Source of the DNA: Silene latifolia
Lineage: Eukaryota > Streptophyta > Magnoliopsida > Caryophyllales > Caryophyllaceae
Assembly (NCBI RefSeq): GCF_048544455.1
Contig: NC_133526.1
Location: 388,001-452,000, forward strand
DNA: 64,000 bases
Direction: 5' to 3'
The translations under genes were made by a program, and so were the position numbers. The notes beneath the pieces are model-generated. The model saw only the letters and a program-made list of their open reading frames with translations. It did no database searches and was not told the DNA's origin. Shown piece by piece: positions 1-12,200 of this stretch. The stretch's first letter is position 1; each line of letters begins with the position of its first letter.

Positions 1-2819
1 CATTTTGCTCATCGTTATTCGGTTGTATTAATGAGTGTGTGTCAATCTTGTGAAGAACTTTAGACTCCATTACTTGCTCTGGCTTTAATGGCAACCTTGC
101 CTCATACACCCTGCCATTCATAAGCATTTGATGAGTTAGCCTTGTAGTAATGTCCGCAGTTTCATCTTCAGAATCTTCAGCCACAGCCTCCATCGTTTCC
201 AACTCAAAGCTACTGCAGGACAGGAAAACTATGTTAACCATTTGAACCAAAAAGACTGACAAGCAAACAAACAATACGAAAAATAAAAAACAGCAGAAAA
301 GATGGGAAAACAAGAAAGGGTAAATCTTGGACAAAAGCAGCACGTAAATAGTTTTGGTAAGATACCCTGACCACTCCGATGAAAGTGAAACAAATCTATA
401 CTAGTACTCCGTATCAGTTAGCAAATTATACTCACAAAAGCTGACTAACTAACCTTTTACTATAATTTTCTTCCGGCAGAATTTTCCACTGCTTTAAGCT
501 GCAAAGCGAAAAACATGAAGTTCAAGATTTGAATGCTTTTAGTTAATAATTGGGCAACAAAGAACCTGAATGTTCAAAACCTCAATGGAAATAAGGTAAT
601 CAGACAAACATACCAATCTTCCAACCAGCGATGATTTACTAGTTTTATTTTCGGACGCTTGCTACTCGACACATATTTTTGCCCTGTAGAAATTTCAAAA
701 CAAGCCAAATATATGAGCATGTGACCATGACAACTTAAAAAAAAAAAAAACAATTGTCCAGTGTTTCATCATAGCCAGCTGAAATGACTGCATAATTAAA
801 ATCCAATTATATTTCCAAGAGTAACCGTAAAATTAGATGCTTCTACTTGGACAGATGGAGGTTGGAAAACGGATCAATAACCTTCAAACTTGTAGCATAT
901 AAGATGAGTAACAGAGGTAGGAATCAGTGCTCCAGAAAACTGCGCTCCAGTCAAGCTCACCATTGTCTACAATGAAATCAATAGATAATATCAGGCAATT
1001 TTGCAAGACAACAACTCTATAAATCAATCTTCGGCAATCATCAGAGTTCATAATAGGAAGTAACAGAAAGAATCGATATCATACGCGTATGTACTCTCGA
1101 AGATAACCCTGATATCCAGACATACAAATAACAAGCTTTTTAGCACCTGGAATCCCATTAAGCTCCTTTGCTGGCCTATATATAATCTTTTGAGTAAATA
1201 TGGAATCGAATCAGTTGACATTTCCAACGAATAACTTAAAATAAAATTGAACTGACTCAAACAAGGTCTAGAGCAAAAAGAAGCAAAGTTCTTAATGTTT
1301 GAGGTCTTCCACAACATGTTACATCAAAAGAAAATAAAGGTTAAAGGGGGACGGTAAAAGAGCTTACAGAGGAAGTGTTAGCCGGCTTTCCAGCAATTAA
1401 GCTATGATCAATCCATGTACTCGTAACAAGTGCCGTTCCATCCCGTCTAGCAGCAACACAAATAGGATCATCCTAGACGCATTAGAGACCAAAAATAAGT
1501 GAACGGTTTGAAACTACTCAAAAGTCCTCCACAAAAATGATAAATTCCGAAAGAAAGGTGTCAATCAAGTCTGGACTTGATTATGAGAAATGGAATGTAA
1601 ATTCACACACACTGACGGTCAATAATTGTGGTTTATTAATGACTATCAATCTACGTAAGTTCATCCCTGAGCTTTTTATCTACAGTAAATGTCCAATTTT
1701 CGCAAAACAATTTTTAAGTCTTCCAAAAGTAGATTTTGCAACATACAAAATACAAGAAATGCATAGAATAATACACCCTAAAGTATACAATACAACCGCT
1801 AATCATTTGTTTATCATCTACTCTTTGTAAGAGGTAATTTTAAGCAAAGCAAAGAAACCGATTGAGACCTGGGGAGTAATGTTCCTATTTGATTAAAAAG
1901 GCCAAAGTTTTTTTCCCTGTAAATATATCGAAATACTGTGATATGATAAAGTATTCACAGTTGGTATACAAATTACCTTTCAAAAGTTATAATTTCAACA
2001 AAACAAAAAAGAATGTCGAAGAATAATATCTGATAGTCATTGAAAATATCTCAGAAAGTTATACAAGATCATCGTAAAAACTATTTAAGCTAATCAATCC
2101 ACATTTCATGAGCAAAGATAAATTTACTCCCTTGATACCAATCATTTATTTACCTTTCGATTAAAATACCTCTCATAAAGAACATAAAGTAAAGAAATGA
2201 TTAAGATGGAGGGAGTATTAAACTGAAACTTTACCCTAAATGGTAAAATCCCTAATCCAATTAAAACCCTAATTATTACATATAAAATGAAGAAGGAGAA
2301 AGAGGGAAGATTACAAGTAGAAGGTTGTAGACGATGACATGAGTGCAATCCGATGAATTTTCAGCGACATAAACTCCACCGCAACTAACTATCTTCAATT
2401 TCACCTATTAAAAAACAGAAACATCATCATCGTCGTCAACAAATAATCAACTACACAAATTCTTATATGAGACGGTCTCATGATAAACTTATTATGGGGC
2501 TTCTCGTATAATAGGTAGTTATTTTAATGTAAGTTTTGCCTAATGTGAGACGGTCTCCCAAAAACTTCATCCATCAACTAATACTGAAAGAGAAACTATA
2601 ATTGAACAACATTAAACATCACATGACATCATCATCGTCATCATAATTATCGATAAATCATCGACTAATGCTGTTGATTAGAATGATTGATTAACCTAAA
2701 AAGAGGATAGAGAAATTCAATTGAAGAAGAACCTGATCATGCATTTGCGGGTCGAATCCGGCGAGGTGAAATCGGATTCCTTGAAACAGGTTGGGATAGT
2801 CGAACTCCATTGTTGCCAT
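1..2819 (-). CDS. BRCT-domain protein (At4g02110-like), 3' part off window
   Basis: The gene reads leftwards from an ATG at 2819. Exons with GT-AG borders in consistent phase: 2733-2819, 2315-2404, 1368-1472, 1085-1186, 882-966, 614-683, 454-498 and 212 to beyond position 1. The protein begins MATMEFDYPNLFQGIRFHLA. Two BRCT modules follow. The first has SSDCTHVIVYNLLL, then DDPICVAARR and TSTWIDHSL. The second has ELNGIPGAKKLVICMSGYQG, then GALIPTSVTHLICYKFEG and LVNHRWLEDCLKQWKILPEE. After the BRCT pair comes an acidic stretch (EAVAEDSEDE). Order, motifs and exon junctions match my memory of Arabidopsis At4g02110, a nuclear BRCT protein; BRCT pairs bind phosphoproteins in DNA-damage response. 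The C-terminal part is outside the window. Two introns carry MITE-like repeats. No damage is seen, so the gene looks functional. The exact partner and pathway are not shown by the sequence. Confidence 0.9.
2125..2217. mobile_element. Stowaway-like MITE in BRCT gene intron
   Basis: A 93-bp stretch starts TACTCCCTTGATACC and ends with GATGGAGGGAGTA, forming terminal inverted repeats of the Tc1/mariner-derived MITE type with TA at both ends. It lies in the intron between the second and third coding exons of the BRCT gene. Confidence 0.6.
2464..2562. repeat. GAGACGGTCTC-ended short repeat in intron
   Basis: The near-palindromic motif GAGACGGTCTC occurs at about 2469 and again at about 2547, bounding about 90 bp of AT-rich sequence in the first intron of the BRCT gene. 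It looks like a small MITE-type repeat. No target duplication was recognised. Confidence 0.4.
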
Positions 2820-2899
2820 ATCTGAAGAAGGAAGAGATAGAAAAAGAGAAAGGAGAAAGAAAGAGTGTGAAGAGTTGCAGTACAAGGGAAGCTTTGGGG

Positions 2900-3382
2900 G
2901 TTTTAAATGAATAAATTATTGACAATGGCGGGAATTTATTGATGATGGGCTGATGGCGAATCCGTTATTGGGCTTCTCATTTAATTTAATCCATTTGATG
3001 TTTCTTCTTGTTGTACTCACTAGAGTAGTCCACACTCCGGAATCTAGATCCTCTATTTCACTTTTGTGCGTTATTTAATTTTTGTTGGATTTATAAAATG
3101 GGATAAATGTGGACAGAAAATGAAAGACAAAACAATGGGTCTCCCTTGTGACGGGTTACCATTTGTGACGGATATTTTGTGAGATAAAATGGTAACAAAA
3201 TGGGTTAGTGGAGAAAGGGGACCACATGAATAGTGTTGCAGAGAGAGAAAAAGTGGGTACATTGTGAGGTAAAATGGTATCCGTCTTCAGCTTGTGACGG
3301 ATATGTCATGTCAATGAGAATTTGTGAAGACAAAATGGGATAAATCATTCCTTCTCAAATTATTTATACTCATAATTAGGAC
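2900..3382. repeat. Intergenic, MITE-like GTGACGG repeat at 3120-3335
   Basis: No gene is seen. From about 3120 to 3335 the motif GTGACGG recurs at both ends (CCCTTGTGACGGGTTACC on the left, GCTTGTGACGGATATG on the right) around ATAAAATGGTA repeats, as in a decayed MITE. Similar motifs occur at 4318-4468 and 16190-16370. Confidence 0.35.
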
Positions 3383-3915
3383 TAGAGGTGGCAATTATTG
3401 ACACGACTCGAAAACACGACACGAACCCGACATGAATTTAGCGGGTTAGGGTCAAGACGTTGTGACCCATTTATATAATTGAGTTGACACGGAAACGACA
3501 CGAAACTTAAATGGGTCGGGTTAGGGTTGAACTCATTTGACACGAACCCGACACGAATAACTCGCTTATTTAAAATTGTCAATAATCCACCCAAACAACT
3601 TAAAAATATGTATTTTCATTCCTCAATTGTGGGATTATAGGCTTATTAAGCTTGGTTTATTTTATTTGTTTATTGGGTTAAACGGGTTAAGTGGGTTAAA
3701 AATGACCCGCTAAAAGATAAATGGGTTAAACATGACCTGCTAAAAGATAAATGGGTTAAACAAGTCAGGTTGGGTTATAGAAAAATTAAATGGGTTGGGT
3801 TAGGGTTGAGACAAATGACCCGTTTATGTAATTGGGTCGGGTTAGGGTTGGGGTAGTGGTGACCCTTTTAAAGTTGACACGAACACGACACGACCTGATC
3901 TGTTTGCCAGGTCTA
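3383..3915. mobile_element. Non-autonomous hAT-like element
   Basis: The stretch opens TAGAGGTGGCAAT and closes TTGCCAGGTCTA, giving inverted termini of about 12 bp. Flanks repeat ATTAGGAC (left) and ATTTAGGAC (right, offset by about two bases), compatible with an 8-bp hAT target duplication. The inside is built of GGGTTA/TGACCC and CACGAC motifs in both orientations, with no ORF. No transposase is present, so movement would need a transposase supplied elsewhere. Confidence 0.5.
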
Positions 3916-4650
3916 ATATTTAGGACTCTGAGGGATGGCTTTTAAAAAAAGCGAGTTTTGAACCGCTTACTTAACATAAACCTTATTACTAATATTATCT
4001 GACTTTCGTGGTATCTTTATTGGTATGTATCTTATCTATAAACAATATACTACTAAGACTTAAACTTAAAAGTGTTATATAGTGTGATATTTTTCAAAAA
4101 AAAAAACATGACTATAAAACCAGCCAAATTTGTCTCATCTATTTAAATACATCGTTATTTAATCTATTTAAATTTAAGACAAATACTATGTGTTTTAAGG
4201 AATATTAACTAATACATTCATCTTAGTAATAAAACGGGTCAAATGATAAATATCATCTCACATAGGTATATATGACAAATAATTTTTTCCGCAATGAATC
4301 ATACTTGTGTTTTATCAACAAATCTCCCTTGTAACGGGTCAAATACCATCTATAAGAGTAGATAAGACAAAAATCAGAGTGTTTGGGTAGTCAAATAACT
4401 TGTCTTTATTTATCCATGTAAGCTTATTTGACCCGTCAAGCTTGTGACAATAATGAAAATTTGTGGTGTCTTATTCATAATAAAGACACACAAACATATT
4501 TAACTCGTTTTAACTCTTATACCCTCTTAAATTAGAATTTGCCTTCACTTAACTTACGAGTATTTGGGTATGTTTGTGATGACAAGTTGAGAATATGCAT
4601 AGTTCAGTCCAATGAAAAGCCCATAAGGCTATAATAGTAACTTACTCCAC
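3916..4650. repeat. Intergenic; MITE-like repeat at 4318-4468
   Basis: No gene is seen upstream of TAF13. About 4318-4468 has matching ends: CTTGTAACGGGTCAAATA on the left and the reverse complement of TATTTGACCCGTCAAG on the right, so it may fold into a hairpin. The rest is AT-rich DNA. Confidence 0.35.
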
Positions 4651-4653
4651 ACA

Positions 4654-4660
4654 TATATAA
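4654..4660 (+). promoter_or_regulatory. TATA box of TAF13 gene
   Basis: TATATAA lies 50 bp before the TAF13 start codon, which would leave a short leader of about 20-25 bases. This is a plausible core promoter for the gene, inferred from position only. Confidence 0.45.
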
Positions 4661-4709
4661 ACCCACCCAACCCAAAAATTAGAATAACCGAGAACACAAC
4701 ACAAAAAAA

Positions 4710-6896
4710 ATGAGCGGAATTGCTGCATCAACTTCTTCAAAACACAAGATTGAATCTTTAAAACCCTCTGATCCTCCTTCTTCCAAGCGCAAACGTGGTG
4801 TTTTCCAAAAAGATCGTAACTTTCTTATTTTTACTTTCCATTTTTTCTTTCTTTCTTTATTATTTACATGCACAAGATTATATAATTTGTGGGTCAATTC
4901 TTATAATAATATCATAACATTAATTTTTGATTATATTTATGCAGTGCTGCATATGATGTATGGTTATGGAGACGATCGCAACGTAAGTTTATCAACTAGT
5001 GTTAGATACGGAGTATATGTTTTTGGACCCGTTTCGCACCTTAAGACGGTCTAGTTTATTTTTTGTTAGTTTGAGTTATTATTTGAGTATTTTGGGGTGA
5101 AAGTTGAATGATTTTGTTGATGGGTGTGCTTAATTTGGATTGAATACAAGTTTAATTAGGAGGGTTTTGTAGAAAGATTTGATTTTGTTCAGGTTTTCGA
5201 TATCAAATTATGGTGATTATTGCGTGCAGTTCTTGAAATTATGAATGCAGATGCTCTTTTGCTTCTATATCACGCCTGAGTGTAGTGGTAGTGGTGATTT
5301 TGGATTTTTGGTTACATTTTTCGCAAGAAAGTAACTTCAATTTTACAAAAAGAATGCCAATTTATCGGAAAATGCTAAGATTTTGCGCTTCAAAGTGTCT
5401 TTCTGACAGAGTAAACCTATCTAGTTCGCGTTTTTTAGTTATAGAATGGTGTGACTGGTGTGTTTCTTTCTTTGATTGTCTTGATTTTCGCGGTTGGAGA
5501 TGAACTTGATACCTTACAATGTCGGTGATTTTGTCTACCTTTCATTTCCTCTCCTAGGAATGCCTTAGATTTGACGGTTGTTGTCTTCTGGTTGGGGTAT
5601 CGTCACTCATGTAATCTCGTAGGGTGATGCACTTCTGCACAAAAGCGAAGTATTCTATAGCATTACTTGTATAATTCTAGTCTAATTGCTAATGAGGAAA
5701 TGAATCGTTGAATGATAGGAAGATGATTAAGATGTGAATGTAGACAGCAATGTATTGATCATTGAGCATGACATATACGAGTATAAGAGAGAACTACAAA
5801 CATTCAGAAATAAAATTAAGAATTAAGTAAGAACTATAATCTGATTCAACAGCAATGTTGCTGCAAGCTAAGTTGAATCATACATTGCACCGTTGTATTG
5901 TAGTCGTTAGTAGACATTGCTGTGGAGTTGTGTCGTGGTGTAGGCTTATACTGAACTGCTGTAAATTCATCATTGTTTCTACTTTTTTGAAGTATTTGAG
6001 AGCTAATCTTTCAATACACACTTTCCGTAGAGCCTTCTAGATTACAGGGTTTGTACTGTTTTCAGTGCCAGATAGATTACGTTTTGCCATCGACTATCTT
6101 TGTCCTGCTCTCCTGATACTTGCTGTTGCATATGCAGCCACTTCCAGAGACCGTGGCTCTTGTGGAAGACATTGTCGTTGAGTATGTGACTGATTTGGTA
6201 AGTCCTTCACTGCTTATAAAATTCGGGGCAACATGAGTTATCTTTCTGGCGTGTTGACTTCATTTTAAAGACGTTATACATTATAATGAAATGCTTACTG
6301 CATTTGATGTAGGTTCATAAGGCTCAAGACATTGCTACAAAGAGGGGGAAGCTTTTGACAGAAGACTTTCTGTTTCTCATTCGTAAAGTAAATTCTTGAC
6401 CTTTGCATGACATTTTATTATGGCCTTACATCTCGGGGTCCAGTCAGTCGGGCATTCACGGGGAGAATGCATGGTGTAGTAGCTGGGGTCCTTACTGCTA
6501 AGGCACCGTTAAACTAAAAATTGTGTGTGTTTGGTCCTCTTTTATGCTACACAAAAGAGATCATAAAAAAAAGCGCTGTCACGACAAGAGTGAAAAGGTG
6601 TCAATTGTGATTAATGCTCTGGTGATTGTAGTTTCATGTTAGTCTAATAGTTTACACAAGAAAAAGGTTAAACTTTCCGGTGTCTTAGAACCCTGGTCTT
6701 ATAATGATAGATTCACCCGTGACATTAATACCTCGTGGCGCCGTTGGTTCAGGCTCTAATCAACCTTTTGGCCGTGTTTCCTCAGGATATGCCAAAATTG
6801 AATCGCTGCACAGAACTTCTTGCTATGAATGAGGAGCTCAAAGAAGCAAGAAAGGCTTTTGAGGTGGACGAGGAAAAGCTCGTAAATTTAGACTGA
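4710..6896 (+). CDS. TAF13: TFIID subunit 13 (TAF13)
   Basis: Five exons, 4710-4815, 4945-4982, 6138-6197, 6313-6387 and 6786-6896, join in phase to 129 residues; Arabidopsis TAF13 is about the same length. The start is the first ATG, after a TATA box, giving MSGIAASTSSKHK. A basic low-complexity N-terminus (residues 1-33) leads into the histone-fold domain: LLHMMYGYGDDRN, PLPETVALVEDIVVEYVTDL, VHKAQDIATKRGKLLTEDFL, then DMPKLNRCTELLAM and EELKEARKAFEVDEEKLV. TAF13 pairs with TAF11 through the histone fold inside the TFIID complex that recognises core promoters for RNA polymerase II. All borders are GT-AG and the frame is intact. A single small gene with a long second intron (4983-6137). Confidence 0.96.
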
Positions 6897-7683
6897 AACA
6901 TTTGACTTCTAAGTGTTCTAACCTCCACATTTATAGTTGTTTGATTAGGATGGCTGTGCAGAAATTTTGTGGACGGAGTCCGAGTTGATGAGCAGATTCA
7001 TACTTTTGTAAACTGATATGTAAACATTCACTGTTTATTTGGAAGTTGGAACTATTCTTTTTCCTCAGGGTTGCAGCATTGACAGGGAACTGGGTTTGGG
7101 TTCCCTCCTACTTTATAGTTGGATGTTTTACTCTATATTTTTTTTTAGTCAAAAATGTTGTTGATGGTTTTCGAACCATGACCTCTTGCTCCACATGTTT
7201 TGCTCAATATTTTTAGTTATAACTTATTGTTTTTTTCCCAATTTAGTTATAACTTATAAACAATCAACTTTTAGTAATTGAGCATAATTTATTCTATCAG
7301 AAACCTAAATAATTTCATGAAACGGACACTCCAACGAAAATCCGAGTAGTGCAGTCAGAAGGAGTATTCAAAATTTTGTTCTTAATTTTCAGTTATAACT
7401 TATAAACATTCAACTATTCTATTCAAAAATATAGACTAAGTAACTAGAAACATTTCCGAGATTTCCTTCATTTTTACTTATTGTGATTTTTAGAACATAA
7501 ATTATTCCACGAGACTGTTTCATAGTAAGTCTGATATCAAATATAAAACTTTTATTTAGTTTATTGTTTATTTTGATAATTATTTGATATTTTATAACAA
7601 TAATCGACATTTTAAAAATTAATTGATGAATTTGGTAAATTCAATATGTTTCAATCTTAATGAACTTTCTCTAGAAAATAACG
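6897..7683. other. TAF13 3' flank, no gene seen
   Basis: This holds the likely 3' UTR of TAF13 and AT-rich DNA up to the LINE. No coding potential, RNA gene or clear repeat is recognised. Confidence 0.5.
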
Positions 7684-7879
7684 GTGTACTTAAAAAATTT
7701 GGCAAAATTCAGTTCTTCTAGGGTTTCTTGTGAAGATTCCGTCTTGGCTCGTCTTCGCTCCTCTTTCTTCATCGAGGCTCTCTCTTACGTTCTAAACGTA
7801 GGGTTAGGATTTTTCCTTTCTTTTGCTTCTGTTTCTGTTAGGGTTTCGAACGAGTTTGTTTCTTATAGAGGGTTCGAGT

Positions 7880-9208
7880 AATGGGCGTCGGGCTGGAAAC
7901 AACAGGCGGCGGAGAATGTGGTTGATTTCACTGATGGCTTTGTGTGGGATGTGGGGGATGACGTACAGGAAGAACAAAAAGTACAAATGATGGTGGTGGG
8001 GAGGCTTTTGGACGCCAAAGACAATCAATGTGTGAGCGGCTATCGAAACGATGACGAAGTTGTGGAACCCTAAATGTACGATCATAGGTAACATTATTGA
8101 CTCAAAAGATAAGATCTTTGTGTTTTGTTTCTTGGATACTAGGGATAAGGAACGGGTTGTCGATGGACAGCCATGACACTTTGATAAAATCATATGATGT
8201 TTTGCTGAGCCGTGTGACACACGGAAAATGACGGATACGCCTCTGTTTCTTGTTCCTGTATGGGTGTGTATCTATGACCTTCCGATTAAGGGGAGATCAA
8301 ATGAGGCTAATATAAGCGATTAGGAAGCCAGGTTAGGACATATATCAGTATAGATAACTCGCCTAATCCGGAGATTGAGCGAGCTATACGCATTCGTGTC
8401 TTAATTGATGTTCGTAAACCTTTGAAATCGTCAACGTCTGTTCTATGCCGAATGGAGAGACTACTGATTTCGTGGTAAAATACGAGCGTATCCCTACGTT
8501 CTGCTATGGATGCGGGATTTTTTGCCATGGCGAGAAAGATTGTGATGAAGGGCCATTTGAAGAGGGGGAGTTGAGGTTTGGGGAATGAATGAGAGCATCG
8601 CCATAGAAGGTTACTAGGACTTCTGTGGACCCTCGTAGTAGTGATAGCAGTGTTGCCCGCTCTTTTCTTGAACAGTTTGAGGATGAGAGACACAAGAGGG
8701 AGGAGAAGGCTATTAACAAGATGATAGAAAGGCTTCAGCGTGTTAAAGTTTCTTCTGGTTTTAAAATGGGGAAGAAAGGGTTCAAAGAGAAGGAGCGCAT
8801 GGAGCTATGGAAGTAGTAGTTGCGACGACGAATTTAACTGAATCGGGGAAGGGGATGGGTGCATACCTGGTGCTTATAGAAAATGTAGCAGAGGAGGATG
8901 TGAGTAAAGTGGAAAAAGGGAGTTGTCAGCGAATAGAGGGGGTTGAAACGGAGAAGGGAGGTTATTGGGTCAAGGTGGGAACGAAGGGGCCTGCTGATAT
9001 CAGTAAGTGGACAAGGTTGGGAAAGGACAAAGGGGGAGAAGGGGAGCAGGGACTCGTTGGACGTTTTCGGGAACTCAATGGTTCAAAAAGGGGAAGAGAT
9101 GGTGCGGTAGAGGACGGGGCAAATGGGTGTAAGAGAATTCTTATTGATATGGGTGTACTTTCACCTGAGGCGGTGGTTGAGGGGACTCAACCCCGCCGGG
9201 CCCAATGA
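7880..9208 (+). pseudogene. LINE ORF1 relic (DUF4283-type, CCHC)
   Basis: Several short open stretches read like the plant LINE ORF1 (RNA-binding) protein. DGFVWDVGDDVQEEQKVQ and VGRLLDAKDNQ stand near the start, then FDKIIWCFAEPCDT-like and PVWVCIYDLPIKGR segments. A CCHC knuckle FCYGCGIFCHGEKDC follows at about 8500-8545. Stops and frame changes separate these pieces (for example a stop follows the DGQP motif near 8177), so no full protein can be made. The stretch 8807-9208 stays open and reads as the basic, Gly-rich ORF1 tail. Confidence 0.7.
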
Positions 9209-12200
9209 GTCTTTTGAGCCTTAACTACAAGGGTTTGGGCAACCCGGCTACGGTAGACGGTCTCTGTAACTTACTCCGAAAGGAGGCCTCATGTTTTGTT
9301 TTTTTTTGGGAGACGAAACTGAGTTGTGTAGATATGCGCAAAATTAGGAGTAGCTTTGATAATTATAATGGTTATGAGGTTGATAGTGTTGGTCGATCGG
9401 AGAGGGGGGGAGGGCGCCGCTAGCGGTTTTATGGAAGAAAGATATTAATTATGTAGTTATTTCAGCAACTCTTCATTATATTGATCTGGAAGTGGAAGAA
9501 GCAGAGGAGAAGTGGAGAGTAACTGAGTTTTGTGGGTGGCCGGCTATCCACGATCATCATTTGTCTTGGCAACAACTTCGGATCCTTGCCTCAGAGTCTC
9601 AGTTGCCGTGGATTTGTATGAGGGATTTCAACGAAATTCTTTATTCTACGCAAATGAAGGGTGGTACGCGACTCCAGTGGCAGATGAATAATTTTAGAGA
9701 CGCAGTGGATGAATGTGGGTTCCGAGACCTTTCTTACGAGGGATATGATTTCACGTTTGACAATGGCCAAGAAGGGGAAGCTAATAGACAAAGTAGAATT
9801 GATAGAGCAATGGTCTCTGGGAGTTGGACTGATCGATACCCTTATGCTAAACTCATTCATCTCGATAGGGAATAGTCCGACCATGCCCCTATTAAGGTCT
9901 TGTTGGATGGTAGACGTGAGAGAGATGGTGACACAAATTCTAAGCGGCTTCGGTTCGAACAAATCCGGGTGGGTCAAGATGGGTTTGAGGACGCTGTTAG
10001 GCGAGGTTGGGGAAATCAGGATGGTGAGCTCCTTGACTCGATTAATCAATGTGCGAGAGATCTACAAAGGTGGAAGGGAGTGAGTATTGGGAAGATTTTA
10101 CGAGTTTTAAGTAATAAGCGAGGGAGACTCAAAATTCTTAATGAAGGAGGTCGGTCGCCTAGAGAGGTTCAGAAGAGGCACAAGGTAGTTAAAGATATAG
10201 CAGATTTGTCGAGGTAAGAAGAAACATTTTGGTGACAACGGTCTAGAGCCTTGTGCGTGGTTGAGAGATGGGAATAGAAATACATCGTTTTTTCACAGAA
10301 AGGCAAGTTAGAGGAAGGAGAAGAACCATATTGAGAAGATAGTTGATGAGGACGGGCGAGTTTTGACTACTTATCACGAGATTGCTACTTGTGCCGTGGG
10401 TTATTTTAAGGGGCTGTTCTCGTCTTCACGGCCCTCGGGCTACGAAGACCTTATGGAGGGAGTGCAGGGAAGGGTGGCCGACGAGATGAATGAGGGTCTA
10501 AGGGAGAGCTACCGCGGGGATGAAGTGCTTGAGGCATTGAATCAGATGCATCCGTTGAAGGCTCCAGGTATTGACGACATGAACGGTCTTTTTTACAAAA
10601 TTTATTGGCATATTGTTGGTCATGCGGTAATGCGATGTGTGCTTAATATCCTTAACGGAGCCTCGTTTTCGGAAAGAATGAATATTACTAACATTGTTTT
10701 GATTCCTAAAAAGAAGGCCCTATACAAGATGCAGGATTTCCGTCTGATAAGCTTGTGTAATGTTGTATATAAACTTGTTTCTAAGGCCTTGGCCAATAGA
10801 CTGAAACGGTTCCTAGGAGATATTGTGTCGGAGAATCAAAGTGCATTTACGCCGGGACGATTAATTACTGACAACATTCTTGTTGCGTTTGAGCTATTTC
10901 ACCACATGAAAAATGCTAGAGGCAATGACGGTCATATGACGCTAAAATTAGACATGTCTAAAGTGTATGACAGAATTGAATGGGGTTTTCTAGAGGCGGT
11001 GCTGGGACATATGGGCTTCGACCCAGACTGGATTAATAGGGTGATGGCATGTGTGACGACGGTCTCGTACAAGGTTACCATGAATGGTGGGTTGTCTAAA
11101 GTGTTTGTGTCGGAGATGGGTCTTCGTCAAGGAGACCCTTTATCTCCCTACCTCTTTATTTTATGTGTAGAGTTGCTATCAGGGATGTTGCGATGGAGTG
11201 TGAAGAATGGTGTACTGAGAGGTATCAAAATTTCGTTGCGTGCCTTTGTGGTTTCAAATTTGTTCTTCGCAAATGATAGTATTATTTTTACGAGGGCAAA
11301 TGAGAATGAAGCCACAACTCTTCGCGATATTGTTCGAGCTTATGAGGGAGCCTCGGGTCAGCAGGTTAGTCTAGAGAAAACCCCCATTTCGTTCAGCCAC
11401 AACACATCTCTGGACCGTGGGCAAAGGGTGATCGGAGTCTTAAATGTTCGGGAGGTGGTTGAACAGGAACGCTATCTCGGGTTACCCACTGTCGTAGGCC
11501 GATCAAGGAATGTGATGTCTACAATTATTCGGGATAAGATCAGTAAACGGTTATAGGGTTGGCAAGGTAAGTTGCTCAGCAAAGCGGAAAGGAAATACTA
11601 ATAAGGGCTATAGGCCAAACAGTTCCTACTTTCGCGATGAGTGTCTTTAGACTTCCAGCTAATTTTTGTAATGAGCTTCGCTCTCTTGTCTCTCAATTTT
11701 GGTGGGGGGTCGGATAACGGCAAAAGAAAGATACCTTGGGTCGTGTGGCACAAAATGTGTAGGCACAAGCGTAAAAGGGGCATGGGTTTTCAAGACTTTG
11801 ATAAGTTCAACTTGGCTTTGCTTAGGAAACAAGCGTGGAGATTGGTAACGAATGAGGACTACTTAATGACAAAGGTGGTGAAGGGGAAGTATTTTAATGA
11901 TAAAACTTTTATGGATGTTGTGCTTGGTTCTAATCCAAGTTTTACCTGGCGGGGTATTTTGGAGGCAAGAGAGGTAGTCCGACTAAGTGCGAGGATATGT
12001 ATTGGGGATGGGCTCACCACGAGAGTATGGGTTGACCCTTGGATACTGGGCATAAAATCTATGAAGATCATATCACCGCGTGGGCAGGCTAAAATGGATA
12101 TGCGTGTGTCGGAGCTACTGAATGTGGAGGGCGAGGGATGCGATGTGGCCAAGGTAAATTCTCTTTTCCTTCCGTTTGAAAGTGAACGCATCTTAAGTAT

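Noticed and set aside
1537-1830. 97-codon plus-strand frame inside the BRCT gene
   Set aside because: It lies in an intron of the well-supported minus-strand gene, is AT-rich and has no motif.
7804-8693. Minus-strand frames of 138 and 128 codons
   Set aside because: They are antisense shadows of the LINE ORF1 region.
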